Origin: Cinclus cinclus | Taxonomy: Eukaryota > Chordata > Aves > Passeriformes > Cinclidae | Direction: 5' to 3' | DNA: 64,000 nucleotides | Assembly: GCF_963662255.1 (NCBI RefSeq) | Contig: NC_085060.1 | Span: 14,541,925-14,605,924 of the forward strand | In this document: positions 1 through 14,930 of the stretch, piece by piece | Layout: every line of letters begins with the position of its first letter | Position numbering within the stretch: position 1 is the stretch's first letter | Notes under the pieces: model-generated | Database searches by the model: none | Seen by the model: only the letters and a program-made list of their open reading frames with translations | Told to the model about the DNA's origin: nothing | Translations under genes and position numbers: made by a program

Positions 1-769
1 AGACCTCCTTGGTTATAGGGAGAGAGATTTAATTAGGAAGGAAATAAGCAGGGAATTCCTGTTTGGGATTTTTTTTTTTTGAGTGGGGAGTAGGAGGGTA
101 GAACAAATGAGACAGAAAGAATTACGAGCAATGGACACGTTTTCCTGGCATTGGAGTTGCTGCAGAGTAAAGGATGCTGTGAAACATCTCCTTCCTCCTC
201 AGGGGTTTCTCTCTCCTTCCTTCCCTTCACCCAGCATGGTTTAAATAAAGAAACATCTGCAGAAACTCCCCAGCAGATGAGCCCTAATCAGGGAAAGATA
301 AATATGGGTATCTGGGATGTGTATGGAGGTGTAGGATGCCAAGGGGCTTTGTGGGAAATGGGTGCCAAATCACTTGAGCTGCAGATTAGAGTTGGCAGAG
401 ATTCCATGGAGCCTGGTCCCGGAAAAATGTGCTGCAGGACAGACAGCCATGGAAGTACTCCCAGGAAAGGACACACTGAAGTACCACAGCTCAAAAAGGA
501 CATCTTGGTACAAGGGGAATGATACTAGTGGATCGAAACTACAGAGAGATGGAAAAAATCCTGATTAGGCAGAGAAACCTGTGCTGTGTGGAGTGGACAA
601 GAGCTGGAATTACCCTTGAGTTCAGGATCTCATCTCACATGTGGGAGCTTTCAGAAGAAACTCTGTGCATTCTTTACATCTCTGTGTGTATTTAGGGAGA
701 ATCCAAGAGCTTCCACTGACAGGAGCTCTTTGGGAGCTAAGAACTGCTAAAATCCCAGCCATAGGTGCT

Positions 770-898
770 CCCTGGATGCCTTACAGAAGGAGCCAGGCTG
801 GACAGGGTTTGGAGCAGCCTGGGCTGTGGAGGTGTCCCTGCCCAAGGAATGGGGTGGGTTTTAAGGCCCCATTAATCCCCAGCCATCCTGGGATCCTT
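770..898 (+). mobile_element. CR1 LINE 3' end fragment
   Basis: Matches the avian CR1 3' tail in sense orientation: a GGCTGGACAGGGTTTGGAGC-type block, GGAGGTGTCCCTGCCC, then GGTTTTAAGGCCCC and a decayed ATCCTGGGATC end. Confidence 0.75.
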
Positions 899-3800
899 TA
901 AGGGGAGCACATCCTCTGCTCCACGTGGATCTGCTTAATACTTCCCACCATGGAAGCAGCAGCCTGAGCACTGTCCCCGATTCCTGCAGAGCTCCTTGAG
1001 TGCTGTCTCATCCTTACAGATGACCTTTATCTGGTCACAGAAATCACCCCCAGAGCTCTCTCCCTGCTCCAAACAGGAAATCCCAGCCAGCACCATGCAG
1101 CCTCAGAGCAAGCAGGGATTTTTGCAGCAGCAGGATTTTCACACCTCTCCTGGGCTGCTCTTTCCCTTTGCTCTTCTGCTCAGTATTTCAGGGGGGGGAA
1201 TGGAGAACATGGGAGATATAAAGCACTTCCCCATAAAACCAGCTCAGTTTCACAGCTCCAACAGGAAAATCTCTGCTGAGGCTGAGCAGGCACTTGCAGC
1301 TGGAACAGAGGGAGACCCAATGGCTTCAACAGGATCTATTTTTCCTGGCTTTGTCTCACTTGACTGCTCCAAAAAGCAACCTAAGGGGTTTAGGCAATGA
1401 GCAGAGATCAAATTTACTTCCTTTCCTTGCAGGGTTTGAAGTGAAAGATCCTATTCCACAGCACTCTCTTAGGAAAACATATCAAGCATATTTTTACTCC
1501 TTTTCCCCCCCCTTCTCTTTTTTCCTTTTTGCAATAAGCTCTGGATAAAGCCCAGAGCCTGGTGTCTGTCTGGATCAGCGACACACACTGGATAAGCTGA
1601 GCCTGTCCCAGTTTGAAGGATGCATTCCCAGGAAGAATTCAGCTCATTTTTAGGCTCTGGGAGAAGCCTGCAGGCATCTCCTGGAGCTGGTGAAAGCTGT
1701 GGCTCAGCTTTGTAACACCCTCTAACCCAGACCTAAGGAGGGTTTATCACATCCAGGCAGATTGGGCAGCTCAAGGTCACATCTTGCTCTGCGCAGAACA
1801 GCAGAGACCAATTGCAGATTCACACCAGGAAAAAAAAAAATCCTCCCACCTCATTTATTTCACTCTTTTTTCCATAATTTTGTTATTCCCAAACCTCCAC
1901 ATGCCCAGGTATTTTTGTTACACTGGAGCTCAGCATCCCAACATTCCACACTGGCTAAAATCAACTGGGCTCAGAGGCTGCCACTTAATTCCTCAGAAAA
2001 ATAAAAGCTGGTGGCAAGCGCAAATTTCTGATCCCGAAAAAGGAAGGAAGCTCCATCCCCATGTGGAAATCAACATTTTTACTAAGGAAACCCAGGATGA
2101 ATTGAAACACAAAGGGATGCAAATAATTCAGGGGTTGAAGTGTGTGTTAGCCAGCAAGGCCAGTGGTGTTTTGGAGACCATCCTAAGAAAAAGGTTGTTT
2201 ATTCCCAGCTCCATAGCGACCAAAAATCACTTATGTGAGCTCTGCTTGTCCTGCAGCCAGCCTGGTGTCTCCAGTAGGAAATCAGGGGAGGAATTTTGAT
2301 TACAAGTGATCACTGCTGAAGATGTGTATTCAGATAAAAAGGACTTTTCATCCAGTTCCCTTTGTTCCTTGATTCATAGTCAAACTCTAATCCTATGGCA
2401 AGTTGGAATTCCCATAGCAACTCTTTTTAAGCAGGAAAAGCTGGCAAAGGGGAAAGGGCATTATTTAAATACCTGATTACTGACTTCTGCAGCATAGCTG
2501 CTGCCAAACACCCAAGAACAACTTCTTTTTAAGCTCGGGCTAAAAGTAAAAACCCTTCTAAGGTGAAAATCCAATGTGAAAATCCTTCTTTTTAGGGGCT
2601 GCAAATACTTGGTCTGCTCCCACTGCCTGTATATCCACACATCTCTTAACACTTGTGCTTCCTAATGCAGGAGGAGAAATGGAAATCCTTCTGGTAAAGA
2701 TGCAGGGCAAGAGAGCAAATGAGGATTTATTTTCAAGGGAATCTTGCAGAAATACATTTAATTAATCTTCGCTGCTGTAGTCCCTGATGTTAAAACTTAT
2801 TTTTGTAGTCACACTGATGGACAGAGGAAAGGCCAGGGCAGATGGCTGACAAAAACCTGATTTCCCTTTAAATAACCTAGTTTTTCTCTGTTAATTAGAG
2901 GACTGGAATTTGTACTGATTGTTTAGAAACTCACAGAAAAGAAGAAAACCAACCCACAGGGCTGCCCAAATTAATTTGGTTTCGAGCACAGCCCAGCAGT
3001 GCCTCAGCTCAGAGCTGTGCCACAGGATGGATGTGACCCCCAGGACAGCCTTCAGAGGCTGTGCACGCCCTCCTGAAGCCATCCCCAAATCCAGAGGGAT
3101 GGAACAGCCTTGGGGAGCTCTGCTGAGTGACCCTGAGCTGTCACAGGCTCAGGGCTCACCCCCAGCCCTTCCCCACATTCCAGGTTTCTCCCAAGCCATG
3201 GAAATGACACAGACAACCTTTCCTTAAAACGACAACAACCCCCCAGACATGGAGCTGTACAATCAAACCAGAGATCCAGAGTCTGCAGAATCCTGCATGT
3301 TGGACAACTGGAGCACCAAAGCACCCCTGTACCTGCACAGGGGTTTTCATGGACACTGTGGTGACAATGTTGTTCTTCCCCTCCAAAAACCCAGCTCAAG
3401 TCAAATCCAGCAGTGGGAGGGAAGCTGTGAACCTCCAGCTGTGCTCTGGGTCACTTTGGGTGGCCACTGATCCAACCACAACCTTCAGCTTGCCTGGCCT
3501 CGAGATGCCAAACCAGCACTGCCACATTGTATTTGGTGATGGAGCTCAAGACAAGTGCTCTGAAATTATTTCAAATTAGCAAAAATTTGATTTCTAGGCA
3601 CTCTCAGTGCTCCTCTTTGGGCTTTGATGCTCTGGTGCACATTTCCAGTGAGAACTGAGGTTAAAATACCTGGTACAGGGGTTCAGGGACAACTCAACAC
3701 ACTCCCATGCCCCTCCACCAGTTCTCTGATGTCACTGGGATGGCTCAGGAGACACCACCACAAACAGAAATGCAACTTATCCCATCTCAGATAAGGCTCT

Positions 3801-6574
3801 GGAATTGGAACCATCTTTTCTTCCGGCTTCCATGAGCAGCTCAAACATGGCACACCCAAAAGGGGCTTTGCATGCTCAGCAAGGGGCTCTGGCTCCTTGC
3901 CTGGGATCCAAGGGCACGAGGCTCACAGGGACTGGGATGTGATCAGGAATCTTTGGGCAGATGATGCTCCTTGGACACTGCAGGGCTGCTCAGCCAGGAT
4001 CAGGCTGGAGGGTCATTCCAACACTTCCTGGGACCCTGGGAAGGAACAGGTTCCATCAGGAACCTCTTTATGCCCTGGAGGCACAGGGATGTCACCCACT
4101 CCAGGGGGCTCCTGCTCACAGAGCCTTGGGGCACTTTTAAAGGTATGAGCAGCTCTGGTTCTGCCTTTACAGCATCCACCTGCCCTGGAAATCCACCTGG
4201 GTATTGCCTGGCACCTTCTGCTCTCCAAATACCTCCTCAATCTACCCTGAGCATGGTTTTACAGTTAAATGTGATACTCTGTGGGAAAATCAGAGGGTGG
4301 GATCAGCTAAGATGGGCTGAAGGCTTTACCTAATTAAAAAATTGAGCAGACAGTTCAAAGCCCTTCTTCCCTTCCCAAGGGAATGCAGTGTGCAAGGAAT
4401 AAAGGATAGAGATGAAAAGAGGATGTGGAGACAGCTGTGGGGGAAGACATGAAGGGGTAAAAATAAAGAAATAAGACAAAAGGAAGCCTCTAAGAACTAG
4501 AGGGAAGGACAGAGCTGGCTAGAGAGCAAATATAACACGGCAGAAGAGGAAGGTGATGTAGGACAGATAGGGAAGAAAAACCCTAAACAAAGCATAAAAT
4601 GCAAAGTAAGTTAAACCAGCATGAGTCACTTTGCCATAGTCAGCCCTTCTACCAGGGGCTGAAACGGCCTCTCCCAGGCACCAAGCAAAGGGCAGAGGCT
4701 CTGAGGTCCAGAATCACTGATGCTATCACCTCCTACACAGATGTTTCTCAGCCCAAAAAGCACCCACACCCCAGCAGCCCATCCTGTTCCCCGCTGCAGA
4801 AATGACTGTGCTGGGGTGACGAGGCAGGCATTAAAAACACAGCAGTGCCCGTGCCAAAAACTCAACAAAGTGCGGCTGCCTTTGGGGCCATAGTGGGTTA
4901 AGGGGACCAGCAAAAACCTCCCCCCGGTGCTTGGCACAGCCACAGTTCCTAAATAATACCAGGCACAGGGCAGTGAGAGCCTGGCACAGCACTGCTGAGC
5001 AGAATGCTGCTGAGCTGCTGCTGCTACTACAAGTTTACAACAGCCCTCCTCACCAGACTGACTGAGACCCCAGGCTCCACTGAGCAGATTGCTGGGGAAG
5101 GCAGCTGCTGATTTGCTCTGAGCTGCTCTGAAATCTCTCAAGGCCCAGGCAGCTCCTTGGCTCAGCAGCATCTCCAGGTTCCATTTTCTGCAGAATCCTT
5201 TTCCTGGAGACTTTGTGCTGTGCAGCCCCACAGTCCCTGTCCCAGCTCCAAACTCCTCAGGATCCACCAGCATCCAGAACTCCTGGATCCATCAGGAGAG
5301 CTCTGACACCAAGGAAGGATGGGTGGGTGTGTGAGTGAGTAAGTGACACCCCACTCCCACCCCAACCTCATTCCCTGCAGCTCTCAGAGACTCAGCAGCA
5401 TCCAGGGAGGTGTTTCCAGGGAGAAGGGGCTGCTCCCTCACCCCAGCCCCTGCCAGTCCCCCTCTCCAAGGATTTTCTCCTGCTTTCTGCTCACCAAAGC
5501 TTCAGGAGGTGACAAATCATAATTCCCCTATTTAAAGATTCACTCCTGTGTGTGCTGCAGTCTGCAGGCGAGAGGTGCACCAATCCTGGACTTGGAAAAA
5601 TAGGGATTGTTCAGTGATATGTCCTGTGCTTTGCTGTAAATCAAACTCTTCTTCTCTAAAGTGCAGCATATTTAATTCACAGATTATAGAGTGAAACTAG
5701 AAATTAGCATTAAACCTTAGAAACCAGGACTCTTTGAGATCCCTTTTAGCAATGCCAGAAAGGAGGTTTTTGGCGAGTTTCAATTGATATTTTTTTCCCA
5801 CCCAGGGGCCTGGAAGGTGGCCAGGGCTCTGTGGGAGCAGTGGGGCTTTGTTTGCCTCAATTCCCAGCAGGCACAAGTGCCTTGTCCCCTGTCCTGCTCC
5901 TCCTGCTGCAGGAATTCTGTGTCAATAAACTCCACAGGCTGGGAGGGACTGGTAGCTCTGCCCTCAGTGTCATTAGGACTTGGCCCTCATTAATTAACCT
6001 TTTCAGGGTGCTGAGACCTGGATTCCAACATCCTGGGGTTTTCAAGCACAAATCTCTGCTCCCTTTCCCAAAGCACAGCTCTCAAAACCCCGCTGACCTT
6101 TCCTTTTTTAAGGCATTTTTTGTAGAAGTCTGACCCCTGAAGGTGCCAAAGGATGCTTCTCAATTTTACCCATGTCATGATTTGGCTTCTGAGCACAAGG
6201 AGAGATTTCTCCAGTGATAAAAAATTCCATCCACACCATCACTTCTTCTCTGGGCTTAGAAAAGCAGGAATATGCTCCTTACAGAGTTTCTTTTCCCACT
6301 CTTCTCCTAACAAATGTTATTTATCCACAGTTAGGTAAATATGTGCACTCAGGGACAAAAATCTCATTTTTAAGCCTTGAATTTCACTGGCTTTTTGCCT
6401 CTCATTTCAGTCACCTTGAAAGGGCAAATCCAAGGTCCTCCTAAATTCCTTAATTTGATCACTTGGCTTTCTGGACCAAAAACATCATCCCACTCAAGGG
6501 AGCAGAGTTTTAATTGCTGCCCAATTAAAGAAAAGGGCCACATCTCGTGGGGTTTTTTCCTCACAAAAGTGATT

Positions 6575-6740
6575 TAAAATATATGAAATATATTAAAAAT
6601 TATATAATAATATATTACATAATATAGAAAATATAAATTATTTAAATAATAATGTATAGAACTAATTTATAGATAAAAATACAAAATTTAAATAAGAATA
6701 ATATAAATTATTATTATGTATATATATATATACACAAATA
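6575..6740. repeat. AT-rich block with a TA dinucleotide run
   Basis: About 165 bases that are almost entirely A and T, including a TATATATATATATA run near 6719-6732. No gene is visible in it. Confidence 0.8.
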
Positions 6741-7135
6741 TAACAAGAAATGTTAAATCAGAAGGAAAGGGGTGCAGAAACTGTGAAGCATTTAATGAAA
6801 AGCACAAATGTAGTTGTAAGAAACCACATTTGAGGGGGGGAAAGGATCTGTTATATCAAAATGGTGTCTTTATTAGGGGATGTTCATTAAAGTCCTAAAT
6901 TATACTTTCAAATGCAGAAATGGCACAAGAGAAAGCAATATGAAACAAGCCTTTGGTCGCTGCAGGCTATGAAATCTCTATGAAAATCTGCTGAGTGACA
7001 CCCAGAGACCTGCTCAGAGTTTAGAGAGCACCAGAGGGCAGCCGTGGAGCACAAAAAAATCCTCCTTGGAGCTCACAGGAACCAGGAAAACACAGCAGAA
7101 AGAGCTGCCTTCCATAAATACGTCCCCTGACAGGA

Positions 7136-7136
7136 A

Positions 7137-7175
<39 letters not shown>

Positions 7176-7199
7176 AAAAAAAAAAAACCAAAAAAAAAC
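7136..7199 (+). repeat. (AAC)n microsatellite grading into poly(A)
   Basis: About 12 AAC units followed by A runs broken by CC. It could be the decayed tail of a retroposed element, but no body was recognised upstream. Confidence 0.85.
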
Positions 7200-7741
7200 C
7201 TGAGGGTATTTTACAGGAAAATCATCCACATGAGCCCTGTAAGTAGAGGGAAGATAAGGAATAAAATTCATGAGAGCTCTTCAAAATCAGCTCATCCAAA
7301 AGCTGCTTATCCAAGGCAGCCTGAGATGCTGCAAATCCTCAGCCATTTATTCACATTTCTCTCCCTCCAGCTGCTTTGAGGGTCCTGTCCCCCTGGGATA
7401 TTTCTTTATTCCAGCACTGCCAGATTCCTTTGATGAAAGGTTTGTTATTCCCGTTCCAGGAATGGCTTTTGCCACTGCAGTGCCCTGAGCTGTCAGTCAG
7501 AGCCCAGATCTGTGTTAGCTGCTCAGAGAAAGCCCCATCCTGCACAAACCCCACTGGGATTCAAACAGGCACAGCCCCAGGAGGAAATTCAGCAGCGTCA
7601 AGGATAAGGGCAGAAATTAATTAAAGGGGGAAAATAAGGGATGGATTGCATTTTTCTAAGGGAAAGGGAGAGATTTAGGCACAGGGGAATAAATCCTTCC
7701 TTTATCTCTTCCAAGCTGCTGCAAAGGAAAGGATTAGAATT

Positions 7742-8124
7742 GGAGAATCCTGGAATGGTTTGGGTTAAAGGGACCTCAAAACTCCTCCAGTGCCACCCCT
7801 GCCATGGGCAGGGACACCTTCCACTCTCCCAGCTTGCTCCCAGCCTTGGTCATGGACACTTCCAGGGATCCAGAGGCAGCCACAGCTTCTCTGGGCACCC
7901 AGTGCCAGGACCTTGTCCCACTCACAGGCAGGAATTCCTTCCCAGTATCCCATCTGAGCCTTCCTCTCTTCAGCTTAGAGCCATTCCCTGTGTCCTGTCC
8001 CTCCATCCTCTGTCCCTTCCCCAGCTCTCCTGGAGCTCTTTTAGGTACTGGAAAGGGCTCTGAGCTCTCCCTGGAGCTTCTCTTTTCCAGGCTGGACACA
8101 CCCAAAACTTTCAGCTTGCTGAAG
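7742..8124 (-). mobile_element. CR1 LINE 3' end, about 380 bp
   Basis: Antisense CR1: TGGAATGGTTTGGGTT, CCATGGGCAGGGACACCTTC, CAGCCACAGCTTCTCTGGGC, then further into the element (GAGCCATTCCCTGTGTCCTG, GGTACTGGAAAGGGCTCTGA). One of the longer copies here. Confidence 0.85.
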
Positions 8125-11100
8125 TTTATTTTCAGGGATTTGTTTTCCATTATTCCCTGGTGCAAGCAGTGCTGAGGTACCTGCTGCCATCCCACATCCA
8201 GAGGAAAACACTCCAGGCAAGAAAAGGAACTTTTGAGCAGCTCAAAGTGGGGGTGAGAACAGCTCTGCTGTGCAACCCCTTCAGCTCATCCTGGAACAGC
8301 AGCCATCCCCTGGCACCAGTATTTGGGGTGGATTTATCGTTCCAAGCAGCTCAGACTGTTCAGCCAAATGAGCTCTAAAATATCCCTCCAGAAAGAAAAT
8401 TTCCCTTCCAACAACACTGCTGTATTTCCTCAGGGTGTGGAGCAAAACCTCCCCTCAAATGGCACCCAGAGAAAACACAGGAAGATGGTCAGAGGATGAA
8501 AAACCACCCAGAGCTACCCTAAATCCAATTATTAAACCACTCATCACACAAACTCCGCTTCTCCTGCTGTCCCCGTCCTGGTTCTGACCTGAGGACGAGG
8601 TTCAGGTGTGGAACAAACCCCAGCTGGGCCCACTTTCCATCTTCCCTCCTTGCCAGGAGAAATTGCTCAGGGATATCAAATTGCTTCAAAACTGCAATTC
8701 AGAGTCACCTCTCTGAGACCCCAGAGCCACAATCCCAGAGGTAGAAATTCTGGGAATTAGTGTGAGACCCTAAAAATACTGGTGCTGTTTTTAGTGATTC
8801 TCCTCATTAATCCCTTTAGCCTGACTGTCCTTGTCCTCAAAGGGAGCCCAAGTTTCCTTGGTCTTTATAACAGATTTTTTCTAAACAATTATAAACAGTT
8901 AGTGGACATGAAAAGGCTGAATTTTTGCTATCTTCATAATTCCACAGTAAATCAGGAGCATCCCTGGCAGACACAGCCTGAAAATCATCTCATTTCCCAT
9001 GGAAACTCTGACCTTCACAGCAGACACAGCTGAAATGGTTAAAAGCAGAAAACAAAAAAAAAAAAAAAAAAAAGAAATCCCCAAACCAACACACTAAAAA
9101 CACCTGTTAAAGTGTCAGCCTAAGCAAAGTTATTTCTCCCTTGAGGTTTACAGAACAAAACTGTCTCCTCACCCCTTGCACATCATGGAAAGTTATTTAA
9201 TTCCAAATTGAAAGCATTGATAATGACATTGGATGTCCCAGATAAATTCTGAGAGATGAATTGTGTCATGGACTCTCCTGGGCTGGAAAGGATCTCATTA
9301 TCAGCATCCCTCTAAATTTATTTTTAATTAAAGATAAACCAGCAGCTGCACAGAAGGAGAAGAAAGGGGGAAATGAAGCACTTGCTCAGGGAAATCTTTC
9401 CTTAACCCCCCCAGGTTTGTATTTGCTGCTAAAATAAATTCAGGTTGGATGGAAAAGTGTCAGACCAAAAGTGGTGAAAGCGTTTTGTATCAACATTTCA
9501 TCAGGTTCTTTGTTTCAATAAAATATCTCTTCCTCCTCTCAGATCTTCTCAACAACTTTTCTTTCCCTACACCTTTTCATCTTGTTTACATTTCAGCTGG
9601 AAAACGTTAAAAGCTCATTTAAAACTACTTCAAGTAGGGGGGTTTTTTTGGTGATTATTTTGTTGGTTTTGGTATTTTTAACAATTAACATTTTTTTTCT
9701 TCTTCTTCTCCACCACCATTTTATTCCCAATTCCATATCCTTAGGCTCCTGCATTAAAAACACAAGACAGGATCTAGCTTTTAACAGCACATTTGCAATG
9801 TTTTATGTGGATAAATTCCTTCATTTCATTGCTTTTCAGTAGCTGATACCTTCCAGCCTGGGGCAAATAAGGGCTTACAGAAATTTTACTATCTCAAGTG
9901 GAACTGAAGCTGATTGTTACAAATAGTCCCATAATGAGGTTAAAAGGGCCATAAATCTTCACAAAGTCAAGTTCCTTCCTGCTCTGAAGGCACATTTTCA
10001 GCAAGGGAAAGTCAGAGGAGCTGACTTGGACAGGCAGAACTTGGAGCTGAAAAATAAAGCAGCAAGTCAGTCCAAGAAGCTAAAAAAACCAAAATCATTG
10101 TTAGAGAAATTATTTACCCTGGAAATACAATTGCCTGAATTTGGGATGAACTCCAGGGAAGCAACAAATGGATGGCAGGGAAGAAGGGAGAGCCAAATCA
10201 CCCCATTATTGGGGGATTTATGCTTGAAAGGGGAAAAAAAACACAAACAAAACCCCCACCAAACAAACAAAACAAAAAAATCACAACAGGATAGCCCCTG
10301 GATTGAAGGAGAAGGGGCCCTTCTTTGACTTTCATGCCAAATGTGCCAGGTCAGACCCCAAAAGGATTTTGGCAGCTCATGGAAAGGGAAATTGAGAAGC
10401 TGAAATCTTAAGATATCGTCCTTTTCCCTGGGAATAGGTGGGAAGAACCAACACCTTGTCAAGCCCTGCATCCACTCCAAATCCTAAAATTTCCCCCTCT
10501 AACCCCAGCCTTGGAGCCTACAAATCCATTATTTGCTCCAACAACTTTCTTAGGGAGGAGGCAGCTCTCAATTCTCTCAGGAATTTGGGTAGAGCAGGAG
10601 GCTGCCAGGGAGCACGAGGGTGGCTGATCCCTAAAGACCAGAAATCTGGGAGCCAAGGATAACCCCAGCACAGGGAATTCCCTCACCCCTCCTCAAAACC
10701 CTCCTGGAGTGGCAGCTCATCCCCTCAACAATCCCAGCCAGGAATTCCAGAAGAGAAAGAAACAGAGCCAGGATTGGAGACAAGCCAACAACAAGACCCC
10801 AAAACTTGCCCCAAGAGCCAGGGTCAAAACCTGGAAGCAAATTAAAATGTGCATGCAAGGGCTCAGCCCAGAGGAAAATTACTGCATGGGGAAGGTCTGT
10901 GCTGGAGGCAGGCTCAGAGCTGAGCCTGCCCAGGGCAAGGATGGGGAACAGGGCTCCAGGCTGAGCTTAAATGGAACCCTGAGCAGGCGTGGGGAGCCCC
11001 AGGCCAGGCTGCTCAGGGCCATTAAGGGGTATCGAGATGGCAAATATTTAGGTGGAAGAGCAGCTGAACATTCCTGCTGGGAGATTGGGGAGCTCTGCAT

Positions 11101-14100
11101 CTTCCAGGCTTTTCCACAAGAAGACACTGAGTCGCTCCCACACAAACTTCTTTCCCTCCAGCAGCCCCCAAAAAGTTCTCCTTCCTTTGCCAGCAAACCA
11201 ATGTCCTGTCTGCACAGTCGAGGCCTCCTTCCTCTCCTCACCACCACCCTGACTGCTGATTCCAGGCTGGGAATATGTCCCTGCGGATCCAGAACTTGTC
11301 CTTTCCCTCCAGCAGATCCCAGCTGGGCTCCTCCAAACCCAGGGACTGAAGTTTGAGCTTGGAAGCGCAGAAATCTCTGTTCTCTGGGCAGCTGAGCTCA
11401 TGAAAGGTCATGAGCTGCTCAAATAATTAACCAGAATTGTTATCTAATACCCAAGTGCTTCTGTCACAGCTCAGTGGCCTGCAGACATGGGGAGCTAATG
11501 ACAGTTTAGCCACAGCTGCACGAAACCAGAAGAGGCTCTGAGCTGCAGAAATGCCCACAAAGCTGCAGAAATATCCCCACACCTCTTGCAGCCCCTGCTT
11601 GCTGCTGAACAGCCTGGCGGAGAAGGTTCTGCAGAGCTGCAGCACAGGGACACGTGGGATTTGGATCCCATGGGATTATCCAGCACACCAGGGTTGGTTT
11701 GGGTTCTGGTCAGGGCAGCCGTGCTCCAGTCAAACACATCAGCGTGAGCAAAGGGGAGGAACAGTCACATTTCTATAAAGGGACAGAATCCCCAGCTTGC
11801 CACTCCAACGTGAGTATTTCCTGAAGGAATGGGAATCCCCAGAGAATTCAGGCAGGCCCCTGTGCCAGTCTCAGCAGCCTTTTGCCCAAGTTTACTGTTT
11901 TTGTTAAGAAAAAAGCATTTACCCCTCCAAGCTGTCTTTGGTGAGCTCTGTGGGGAAATCCTTTGCTGTGTCCCCTGGTGACCTTTCCCTCAGCAAGGAC
12001 ACTCCCAGACACTCAGGCTGAAGCTGGACAAAAGACCTGGGATTCTTAGGACTGGTTTTGGTAAGAGAAAAACCAACCCAGCAAACAGTGGGCATTTCCT
12101 GCCTGCAGGTTCCACCTGACTTCACCTGTGTCTGTCACTGCTCAGGGGCTGTGGTGACACCGTGCCCCTGCTGCCACCTGCCAGCTCAGCACACCATTAT
12201 CCCTTTCCTACACCTCTCCCACCGCAGCATCTTCCAGCGCTGTTCTCTTTCTGTGCTGTGCGAGCATCCCCAGCTGGTGCAGCTGCTCAGCCTCCTCTGC
12301 TCCCTCTGGAATGTCCCTCCTGCTCTCCCTGGGGAAGGCACAGCTCCCCTTCCTCCGGAGCATCTGTGAGGCTGCTGACAAAAGGCAGGATATTGTTTTC
12401 CTGAAGCCTGATGTCTCTGGCTGTGCAGAAATCTAATTAATGCATGTTAATGAGGCTAATTCAAAATCCCTGATCCAGCGACTGCTCAGTGCTTCTTCCA
12501 GACTTCAGTTCTCCTTCCAGCTAGAAAGAAAGGAAGAGAAACGAATAAGCAGAGCTGATCTTTGCATCTTGACACTGTTACAAAATTTCACTGATATCTC
12601 AACCACAAACCATCAGTTTCCTTTATTTTTTCCACTCCACCTGTACAAGAATTCTCAGAAAAAAAATATTGTTCTGCAAATTTATGAACTGCAGCTCCTC
12701 CAGACGAGGTGTTCAGTTATGTGGTGGCTACACAGGTTTTGTTATCCAGACAAAAAATTGATGAGACATCCTATGAAAAGCAAAGATGGGGCTGATATCA
12801 AGGTGGAAGAGGAACCTAAGAGTTACTGACAAATCTGGGAAACACCTGGGTTCTGCTTATGAAGAGAAGACAGAAAAAAAACCCAACCCCAAAGTTTTAT
12901 GTAAACTCAGCAAGAAAAAAAACCCCAAACCCCAACAACTCAGCCTGAAATGAGAAAGTGAAAAGTCCCATTCTAATTCACAGATGATTTTAATTTCCCA
13001 GTCAGAGCCCAGTGCTAACTGGGATTATCTATAGCCTGATTTATGAGGGAATCATAGGACTGTTGTGGATTCTTCCACTGATTTCAGGGAGGAAGGGAAA
13101 GAAGGAACTTTGCTTTTAGTCTAAAATTAGACAATTTAAGAAGCCAATTCTGAATGTTTTTTCTCTCTCACTTCTCACTGGGATGTTCTACATGTGCAGC
13201 CTCCCCTGTGCTCCATTTTCTCAACAGATCTTAAAGGTAGAGGAGTAATCCCAATCCCAAAAGCCTCTTCTCAATCTCCCAAATGGATTCTCAAAGGTTC
13301 CCATTTAAAAGCAGCAAAATTTGAAAGTTCCAATCCAATGAAAACCCATTGGAAGTCGGTGGGATATTTTGCTTTTTCCAGGGAGAGAGGACTCCTGGGA
13401 TCTGGTGCCTTGAGGAGGAATCTCAGCTAAACTGCAAATTGTTTGTGGGATGTATCTGCAGGAAATGTCCCTAAAAAATGAGATTTTGCCAGTTAAGGTT
13501 TGGATTTCACCCCAGTAAAGCTGTGGTGCTGGTTCAAGGGGAGCGGAACTGGAAGTTGTGCTTTCTCTTTCTGAGTGCATCTGGAATATGGGGGGAAATC
13601 AATTTAGACTGGCTCAAATGCAGCAAATATTCCTTCTCCCAACTTCTGAATCTGGGAACACATGGTTAGAAACATCCATTTAAAGTCAATCCCTCACAGC
13701 AACTGTTCAGAAATACTATCCAAGGAATTGGTAGTTTGATGCAATCCACATTATGGATAGAAAATGAAATTAAAAAGGAAAAACGCTGGAGAAATAGGGT
13801 GGAGCTTAACTGTTGTTTGGTCCCAGAATCTGAAGGATTCTTTCTGCAAGACCGGGATGCTGCAAACACAACTTAGATGTGATTGTGCTGCATTTCCTCC
13901 CCAGGTGTCAGACAAAACTGAGGAGTGAAACACGAATTTGAAAGAGAAAATAGAAATAAGTAGTGAACCTAAGGACAGAGCTACTGGAGAAACCATCAAA
14001 ACAAGAAGCAAAATCCAACAGGGCCAATGGATTTTGGCTGCCAAGGAAATCTTGACTCCTTTATCCAAAGGAACTCTTGTAAGAGTAAAGACTTACTCAT

Positions 14101-14930
14101 CCTTTCCAACACTCAGCTGGATTTACAACCCTGTGGGATGTGAACTCTCCAAGATGGGAAGAAGGCTCCAGGAGCTTCTGGCTCCTGCTCTGCTCCTCCT
14201 ACCAGCTCCAGGAGACAAATCCACCTTGTGGGATGGCACAGCTCCTTCCCAGCTCTCAATGCTGCTGCTGAGAATGTGAAGGTCTTCAGCTGTAGCTCTG
14301 GAGGGCAAAAAGTTGGAGTTTGTGACTGGTGGGGCTCATCTTCAGCAGAATCCAGACACACCCAGGCACTTGGAGCAGGACTAAGAGCTGACAAAAGATC
14401 TTTATAAGCCAAAAAGCCTCAAACAGATGATGCTGAGCTAATGTTTCTCAGGAAGAGCGAAAATCAAGCTGTTCCATCAACATCTGCACACATCACTGCA
14501 CCTCTGCTGATGGGCAGGGAAATCAAACCAGCTCCCAGGATTTTGTCCTGCTCATTTAGAATCCTGAGAAGCAGTGATAGAGCAAAACCATCTCCTGGCT
14601 TTTCATTATTCCAATCAGCCAGTGAAATCTGGACTGTAGCTGCTGTGATTTGTATGTGCTGCCAGTGTTTCTAATCTTATTGAAATGATAAAATGCCTCG
14701 TGAGGCTGTTTTCTCCCAGGAATCATTTTCCTTGGAATCCCTCCCCAGCCAGGAGTACCCAGGGCAGACCTGAGACACAGCTGCTGCTGTTGATTTCTTG
14801 CTGTCAGTTGTTGGTGGTGTAGAATTAATGTTTTTCTCTGACCAGATTTATATCTTAGGCCCAGGCCTCAGCCTGTGTTCATGTTTGTAACACACCCCAC
14901 ACGTGTCCTACGTGGGACCTGACTGCTATC

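Noticed and set aside
8782..9842. Short hydrophobic ORFs that might be membrane proteins
   Set aside because: They arise from T-rich sequence, overlap simple runs and have no start context, splice signals or family resemblance.
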